30,455 nt of DNA, from positions 1 to 30,455 of the forward strand of contig JAUCBJ010005953.1 of NCBI GenBank assembly GCA_032718475.1, in the 5' to 3' direction. Within the stretch, counting starts at the first letter, position 1, and each line of letters opens with the position of its first letter. This document shows, in pieces, positions 11,401 through 20,400 of the stretch. Origin of the DNA: Nemertoderma westbladi (lineage: Eukaryota > Xenacoelomorpha > Nemertodermatida > Nemertodermatidae). The position numbers were made by a program, and so were the translations under genes. The notes below the pieces were generated by a model that did no database searches, was not told where the DNA came from, and saw only the letters and a list, made by a program, of their open reading frames with translations.

Positions 11401-14400
11401 TTAGTTTAGAGGATTGTTGTGCTTGGTGCATGAATGTGACATATATATCATTATATTCGTCAGAATGATCTTCTACAATTCCTAAGTACCAGGCCTTATC
11501 ATATATTACTGAAACCCACTTTCCTGTTCCAATATCTACCTCAGCTGAAAATGGTGACAAATATGATGTAGGTGACACGATGGTGAAGTCAGAATCAGCA
11601 GAGATTCTAAACATTTTTAGATGATTCGAATCTCCTGCAATAGGAACAAATTTATGATGACTCCGTGTGCCAGATACTGTTGCTGCATCAGTAAGTCTTG
11701 AAGTTATTTTAGAAGTATGTTGTGCAACTTCTTCTTTAGAAATATAAAAGTAGTGGACATTTTTGACATTTGTGTTTAACCATTTAAACATATCTGCTGG
11801 AGTTAATATCTGACTATCACTTGTTGCCTGCAAACTAGCCCTGGCAACCAACCTTTTGGTGGTTCCTCCTATGCCATCACAAGTACTTTTCCCATGGGAT
11901 GTGGCAAAAAAATTCCACTCAGCTTCTACAGCAAAGTCTGCTTGGTGCATACAAAGGTTTGTAAAGTTTTTACAATTCTTATACTGTTGCGAAGAACCAT
12001 CAGAAAAGTAATGAACTGTACCTTGAATTTGGGGAAACTGATTCTTTATATGGCGCATTAATGTGCTTAGAAATGTATGTACAGTGCCTACTCCATGATC
12101 TCTCTCATCACTAATTACACAGTAACTGTAGGACACCAATTTTCTTGAACTTGGATCTTTAAGGTAAACAACAAAAGGATGAACTGTTGCCTGTGTGTTG
12201 TCCCAGTGATACCCTTGGACAGCATCTTGACAAACAAAACTGTAATTCTCAGCAAAGTCTAAGAGGATTATGCAGTCTGAAGATGATAGTTCTTCTTTTA
12301 ACTTTGAAAGCCTTTCTGATTGCATTTTAGATATGAATGAATGTGGCAAAGCATTATAAATTAGCTTAGAAGCAAAATCAATAAACTCATCAACAGTGCT
12401 TAGCTTGACAACAAGTTCAGAGTTAGAGGTCCATTGTCTATATTTAATTTCTGAATCCAATTCAATGTCATTATCAGAAAATACATGCTCAAGAGCAGAA
12501 ACAAGGGAAGGGAGACCCGGGCAATTTTGGCATTTGTGAAGCATACAGTCTCGATTGTCTAGTTCGCAAACAGCTTTATTGAAACAATCCTTATACGAAA
12601 CATTGGAAGGAAGTGCTTCACACACCAGTTTCATGTTCTGATGTATTTGGCAAACACAGGTACTGTGTGCTCCATAATCTGAAACTGTAATACACCACTT
12701 TGGTCGTAGTTCGCAAAATTTGGAGAAACCAAGTTTACACAGTGGGTGTCTCTTCTTAAATTCGATATACAGCTCACTCAGGTTTGTTAAAATAAGCCTT
12801 TTTTGGATATGGACACGTTTTTTTAAATCATCTGAGTAAACTGATTTAAATTCTTTTTTTCCTGGGCACTGCCTTGAAAATTCATCATCTTGGTAAAAAG
12901 ATGAGACTATGTCTACAGTTTCCTTACTAATTGTTCTGGATCCTTGTTTCTTTTCTACATTTGGAAGTAACCCGTGTTCATTGCGTAATTTTCGAGCTTG
13001 CTTAGCAGTCCAATTTGTCACTTGAAATTCACACACCACTTTCTGTATTGTCCAACTCTGTGGAGCAAGTGTAAGAAGTTTAATTTTTTCCTTTGTAGTA
13101 TTTGCTAGTGAAACTTGAACTTTTAATCCTGTTACAAGTCTACTACAATCTGAACAATTTTCAGAAACCGGTTCCATCGTAGAGGAAGACTGCAAAGCAT
13201 TGTGTTCTAAATTTAATGCCTTATGTAGTTTTGATCTAACTGCATCATCAATCTCAGCTGCTTTGCGTTTCCCATACAATTCTCGTGGTCCAGTACTATG
13301 GGATTTAATTGGACTAATCCCAAGATTTGTAACTGTTAGATTGAGATTGTCTCGAGCTTCTAAGTACTCCGTTTCAGAATCAGCAGATGAGAGTGAGCTG
13401 CGACTATCCTCACAAATAATATCCGTTTTCTGCTTGTCATTGACTCCTTTCCTGCAGTTTGTACATAACTTTTCGCCAGGTTTAAAATTTCGTTCAGAAA
13501 ATGCAGAATTAAGGTACACAGAAAGGTCTAGATCAATTTCTCGCAGGTCTTTCTTAACGAGCTGTTTATGAGTTTGAAATGGATCACAACAGTTTTTTTG
13601 AAAGGAAGAAAACTTATCCAGGAAGTATTTCTCATGATGAAAACAGACTGTCTCATCCTTGACATCCTCTGGCTTAATTAATACATCAGAACGGCCCAAT
13701 AGAATTGCTAGGGACTCTGTGGATAGTTCTTTAATTAATTTTAAACCTTTATGTCTCGTGTACGATAATTTATGACAGGCTTCTTCCGTATTACTTATTA
13801 CACCGATTGAGCAATAGTTCATGTTGACCAATACGATTGAGTAATAGTTGTTTACAAAGGTAGGATAAATATATAATTTTAAGTAAAATATTGGTATTGC
13901 AATTCAGAATGTTAGCTCTTAAAAGAACTGTTTTGGTTAAATATAGCTGGTTTATAAATTTAGTAAAATTATGAGTGTGCAGTAGCTGCTCTAAAATTAC
14001 AGAAAGCAAAATTAAGAGACAAGAGCAAGATCAGATGAGGAACTTAAAAACTTTAAAAAAAGTGATGAATTTCTCAATTGTTCCTGCTTTTATAGCGGAA
14101 GGTAATTCTAGATTAACCAATCAGGTGGCAGTATTTGGAGAGTTACTAGGATGTATCCAATAGGAAGACACATTGAGTATCACCTGCCTAAGAAAGCTTG
14201 TTCTAGTAAAGTTTTATGAAAAATACGAGGATGAAGGTGTTTACAAGGAAAATTACTTAAAAAAATATATTAATTGAAAATGGATATTAATACAATTATT
14301 AATTTTATTGATTAAATTAATTTTTCATATTTTCTTATATAATAGATAGATAGGGCCTATTTTTTTCTTATTTATTAATTTGATCCAACTGTAATTGCTA

Positions 14401-17400
14401 GCACAGATTAATACAGCTCATATTTTATTTTTTTCTTACTACAGTTGATATCACCATTTCATATTTAACCGCCCGGTTACTTTTTTAGACAAATATTTGA
14501 ACACAAATATTATAATGAAGTTGTCAAATACCCATAGATTTTGTTTTAGAATTTCGAATACAATAGTGTTGTGGTTTAGCATACAAAGTTTCATCACCTA
14601 AGTGACAGTGCCACACATGTTTTTATGTCCCTGAAAACCCTTAATTTTTCAGTCGCGGACAAAATGAAATTTAAAATATATCACAAGAAAACATTAAAAA
14701 TTCAAATTTTTGATGACATTTTCGGATTCAGCACAGAAAATTACCCCCATAACAAAATTTACACCCCATACAGAGCAATTTGAATTGGATTTTTTAAAAT
14801 TAAGGCGTAAAAAATAATGTCGCGAATGTGTGCGGTCATGCGAAAACTTGAATTTTTCAAATAGTCATATCTTGGCTTCTATTCAATATTTCTGAGAAAT
14901 GTTTTTTTTGTTCTTCATATCTTAAACCCATCATCAATCTCTCCAAAAATTAGACTGATCCAAGACATAGTGGTTTTTAACATTGGTCGTTTTGATATGG
15001 ACTGACCCAGGTATGTCTGTAATGTATGTGTGTCTGTAATGTATGTATGTCTGTAATCTCTGTAATGTATGTATATCTGTAACCTCTGTAATGTATGTAT
15101 GTCTGTAATGTATGTATGTCTGTAATCTCTGTAATGTATGTATGTCAGTAATGTATGTATGTCTGTAATCTCTGTAATGTATGTATGTCTCTAATGTATG
15201 TATGTCTGTAATGTATGTATTTCTGTAATGTATGTGTGTCTGTAATGTATGTATTTCTGTAATGTATGTATGTCTGTAATGTATGTATGTCTGTAATCTC
15301 TGTAATGTATGTATGTCTGTAATCTCTGTAATGTATGTATGTCTCTAATGTATGTATGTCTGTAATGTATGTATGTCTGTAATGTATGTATGTCTGTAAT
15401 CTCTGTAATGTATGTATGTCTGTAATCTCTGTAATGTATGTATGTCTGTAATCTCTGTAATGTATGTATGTCTCTAATGTATGTATGTCTGTAATGTATG
15501 TATGTCTGTAATGTATGTATGTCTGTAATCTCTGTAATGTATGTATGTCTCTAATGTATGTATGTCTGTAATGTATATGTCTGTAATCTCTGTAATGTAT
15601 GTATGTCTGTAATCTCTGTAATGTATGTATGTCTCTAATGTATGTATGTCTGTAATGTATGTATGTCTGTAATGTATGTATGTCTGTAATCTCTGTAATG
15701 TATGTATGTATGTAATTTCTGTAATGTATGTATGTCTGTAATGTATGTATGTCTGTAATGTATGCATGTCTGTAATGTATGTGTGTCTGTGATTTCTGTA
15801 ATGTATGTATGTCTGTATCTCTGTAATGTATGTTTGTCTGTAATGTATGTATGTCTGTAATCTCTGTAATGTATGTTTGTCTGTAATGTATGTATGTCTG
15901 TAATTTCTGTAATGTATGTATGTCTGTAATGTATGTATGTCTGTAATCTCTGTAATGTATGTATGTCTGTAATGTATGTATGTCTGTAATGTATGTATGT
16001 CTGTAATCTCTGTAATGTATGTATGTCTGTAATGTATGTATGTCTGTAATGTATGTATGTCTGTAATCTCTGTAATGTATGTATGTCTGTAATGTATGTA
16101 TGTCTGTAATCTCTGTAATGTATGTATGTCTGTAATGTATGTATGTCTGTAATCTCTGTAATGTATGTATGTCTGTAATGTATGTATGTCTGTAATCTTT
16201 GTAATGTCTTTATGTCTGTAATGTATGTGTGTCTGCGATTTCTGTAATGTATGTATGTCTGTATCTCTGTAATGTATATATGTCTGTATCTCTGTAATGT
16301 ATGTTTGTCTGTAATGTATTTATGTCTGTAATGTATGTGTGTCTGTGATTTCTGTAATGTATGTATGTCTGTAATGTATGTATGTCTGTAATGTATGTAT
16401 GTCTGTAATGTATGTATGTCTGTAATCTCTGTAATGTATGTATGCATGTAATTTCTGTAATGTATGTATGTCTGTAATGTATGCATGTCTGTAACGTATG
16501 TGTGTCTGTGATTTCTGTAATTTATGTATGTCTGTATCTCTGTAATGTATGTTTGTCTGTAATGTATGTATGTCTGTAATCTCTGTAATGTATGTTTGTC
16601 TGTAATGTATGTATGTCTGTAATCTCTGTTATGTATGTATGCCTGTAATGTATGTATGTCTGTAATCTCTGTAATGTATGTTTGTCTGTAATGTATGTAT
16701 GTCTGTAATGTATGTATGTCTGTAATCTCTGTAATGTATGTATATCTGTAATGTATATATGTCTGTAATCTCTGTAATGTATGTATATCTGTAATGTATG
16801 TATATCTGTAATCTCTGTAGTGTATGTATGTCTGTAATGTATGTATATCTGTAATCTCTGTAGTGTATGTATGTCTGTAATGTATGTATGTCTGTAATGT
16901 ATGTATGTCTGTAATGTATGTATGTCTGTAATGTATGTGTTTCTGTAATGTATGTATGTCTGTAATGTATGTGTTTCCGTAATGTATGTATGTCTGTAGT
17001 GTATGTATGTCTGTAATCTCTGTAATGTATGTATGTCTGTAATGTATGTGTTTCTGTAATGTATGTATGTCTGTAATCTCTGTAATGTATGTATATCTGT
17101 AATGTATATATGTCTGTAATCTCTGTAATGTATGTATATCTGTAATGTATGTATATCTGTAATCTCTGTAGTGTATGTATGTCTGTAATGTATGTATATC
17201 TGTAATCTCTGTAGTGTATGTATGTCTGTAATGTATGTATGTCTGTAATGTATGTATGTCTGTAATGTATGTATGTCTGTAATGTATGTGTTTCTGTAAT
17301 GTATGTATGTCTGTAGTGTATGTATGTCTGTAATCTCTGTAATGTATGTATGTCTGTAATGTATGTGTTTCTGTAATGTATGTATGTCTGTAATCTCTGT

Positions 17401-20400
17401 AATGTATGTATATCTGTAATCTCTGTAGTGTATGTATGTCTGTAATGTATGTATGTCTGTAATGTATGTATGTCTGTAATGTATGTATGTCTGTAATGTA
17501 TGTATGTCTGTAATGTATGTGTTTCTGTAATGTATGTATATCTGTAATCTCTGTAATGTATGTATGTCTGTAATGTATGTATGTCTGTAATGTATGTGTT
17601 TCTGTAATGTATGTATGTCTGTAATCTCTGTAATGTATGTATGTCTGTAATCTCTGTAATGTATGTATATCTGTAATCTCTGTAGTGTATGTATGTCTGT
17701 AATGTATGTATGTCTGTAATGTATGTATGTCTGTAATGTATGTATATCTGTAATCTCTGTAATGTATGTATGTCTGTAATGTATGTATGTCTGTAATGTA
17801 TGCATATCTGTAATGTATGTATATCTGTAATCTCTGTAATGTATGTATGTCTGTAATGTATGTATGTCTGTAATCTCTGTAATGTATGTATGTCTGTAAT
17901 GTATGTGTGTCTGTAATGTATGTATGTCTGTAATCTCTGTAATGTATGTATATCTGTAATCTCTGTAATGTATGTATGTCTGTAATGTATGTATGTCTGT
18001 AATCTCTGTAATGTATGTATGTCAGTAATGTATGTATGTCTGTAATCTCTGTAATGTATGTATGTCTCTAATGTATGTATGTCTGTAATGTATGTATTTC
18101 TGTAATGTATGTGTGTCTGTAATGTATGTATTTCTGTAATGTATGTATGTCTGTAATGTATGTATGTCTGTAATCTCTGTAATGTATGTATGTCTGTAAT
18201 CTCTGTAATGTCTCTAATGTATGTATGTCTGTAATGTATGTATGTCTGTAATGTATGTATGTCTGTAATCTCTGTAATGTATGTATGTCTGTAATCTCTG
18301 TAATGTATGTATGTCTGTAATCTCTGTAATGTATGTATGTCTCTAATGTATGTATGTCTGTAATGTATGTATGTCTGTAATGTATGTATGTCTGTAATCT
18401 CTGTAATGTATGTATGTCTCTAATGTATGTATGTCTGTAATGTATATGTCTGTAATCTCTGTAATGTATGTATGTCTGTAATCTCTGTAATGTATGTATG
18501 TCTCTAATGTATGTATGTATGTAATGTATGTATGTCTGTAATGTATGTATGTCTGTAATCTCTGTAATGTATGTATGTATGTAATTTCTGTAATGTATGT
18601 ATGTCTGTAATGTATGTATGTCTGTAATGTATGCATGTCTGTAATGTATGTGTGTCTGTGATTTCTGTAATGTATGTATGTCTGTATCTCTGTAATGTAT
18701 GTTTGTCTGTAATGTATGTATGTCTGTAATCTCTGTAATGTATGTTTGTCTGTAATGTATGTATGTCTGTAATTTCTGTAATGTATGTATGTCTGTAATG
18801 TATGTATGTCTGTAATGTATGTATGTCTGTAATCTCTGTAATGTATGTATGTCTGTAATGTATGTATGTCTGTAATCTCTGTAATGTATGTATGTCTGTA
18901 ATGTATGTATGTCTGTAATGTATGTATGTCTGTAATCTCTGTAATGTATGTATGTCTGTAATGTATGTATGTCTGTAATCTCTGTAATGTATGTATGTCT
19001 GTAATGTATGTATGTCTGTAATCTCTGTAATGTATGTATGTCTGTAATGTATGTATGTCTGTAATCTTTGTAATGTCTTTATGTCTGTAATGTATGTGTG
19101 TCTGTGATTTCTGTAATGTATGTATGTCTGTATCTCTGTAATGTATATATGTCTGTATCTCTGTAATGTATGTTTGTCTGTAATGTATTTATGTCTGTAA
19201 TGTATGTGTGTCTGTGATTTCTGTAATGTATGTATGTCTGTAATGTATGTATGTCTGTTTGTCTGTATGTCTGTATCTATGTAATGTATGAATGTCTGTA
19301 ATCTCTGTATTGTATGTATGTCTGTAATCTCTGTAATGTATGTATGTCTCTAATGTATGTATGTCTGTAATGTATGTATGTCTGTAATGTATGTATGTCT
19401 GTAATCTCTGTAATGTATGTACGCATGTAATTTCTGTAATGTATGTATGTCTGTAATGTATGCATGTCTGTAACGTATGTGTGTCTGTGATTTCTGTAAT
19501 GTATGTATGTCTGTATCTCTGTAATGTATGTTTGTCTGTAATGTATGTATGTCTGTAATCTCTGTAATGTATGTTTGTCTGTAATGTATGTATGTCTGTA
19601 ATCTCTGTTATGTATGTATGCCTGTAATGTATGTATGTCTGTAATCTCTGTAATGTATGTATGTCTGTAATGTATGTATGTCTGTAATGTATGTTTGTCT
19701 GTAATGTATGTATGTCTGTAATGTATGTATGTCTGTAATCTCTGTAATGTATGTTTGTCTGTAATGTATTTATGTCTGTAATGTATGTGTGTCTGTGATT
19801 TCTGTAATGTATGTATGTCTGTTTGTCTGTATGTCTGTATCTATGTAATGTATGAATGTCTGTAATCTCTGTATTGTATGTATGTCTGTAATCTCTGTAA
19901 TGTATGTATGTCTGTAATGTATGTTTGTCTGTAATCTCTGTAATGTATGTATGTCTGTAGTGTATGTATGTCTGTAATCTCTGTGATGTATGTAGGTCTG
20001 TAATGTATGTATGTCTGTAATCTCTGTAATGCATGTATGTCTGTAATCCTTGTAATGTATGTATGTCTGTAATGTATGTATGTCTGTAATCTCTGTAATG
20101 TATGTATGTCTGTAATCCTTGTAATGTATGTATGTCTGTAATGTATGTATGTATGTAATCTCTGTAATGTATGTATGTCTGTAGTGTATGTATGTCTGTA
20201 ATCTCTGTAATGTATGTATGTCTGTAGTGTATGTATGTCTGTAATCTCTGTGATGTATGTATGTCTGTAATGTATGTATGTCTGTAATCTCTGTAATGTA
20301 TGTATGTCTGTATGTCTGTAATCTCTGTGATGTATGTATGTCTGTAATGTATGTATGTCTGTAATCTATGTAATGTATGTATGTCTGTAGTGTATATATG

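Larger units (their letters stand above)
10589..15009 (-). mobile_element. 4.4-kb DNA transposon with long terminal inverted repeats
   Basis: The ends are TGGGTCAGTCCATATGAAAA on the left and, complemented, TGGGTCAGTCCATATCAAAA on the right. Inverted similarity continues, diverged but collinear, for about 430 bp on each side: for example ATATTCATTAGAAGCTGAGA against ATATTGAATAGAAGCCAAGA, and ATGTGGCACTGTTACT against GTGTGGCACTGTCACT, the last at nearly the same distance from each end (about 429 and 430 bp). It contains one intact 866-codon ORF. It sits inside the minisatellite. A duplicate of the flanks at 17801-17889 lacks it, giving a net insertion of 4423 bp. A possible target duplication is ATGT/AGGT (4 bp, one mismatch), or 2 bp; slippage in the array makes this unsure. 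Superfamily not assigned. Confidence 0.9.

Noticed and set aside
13200-13571. 123-codon + strand ORF
   Set aside because: Antisense shadow of the transposase ORF.
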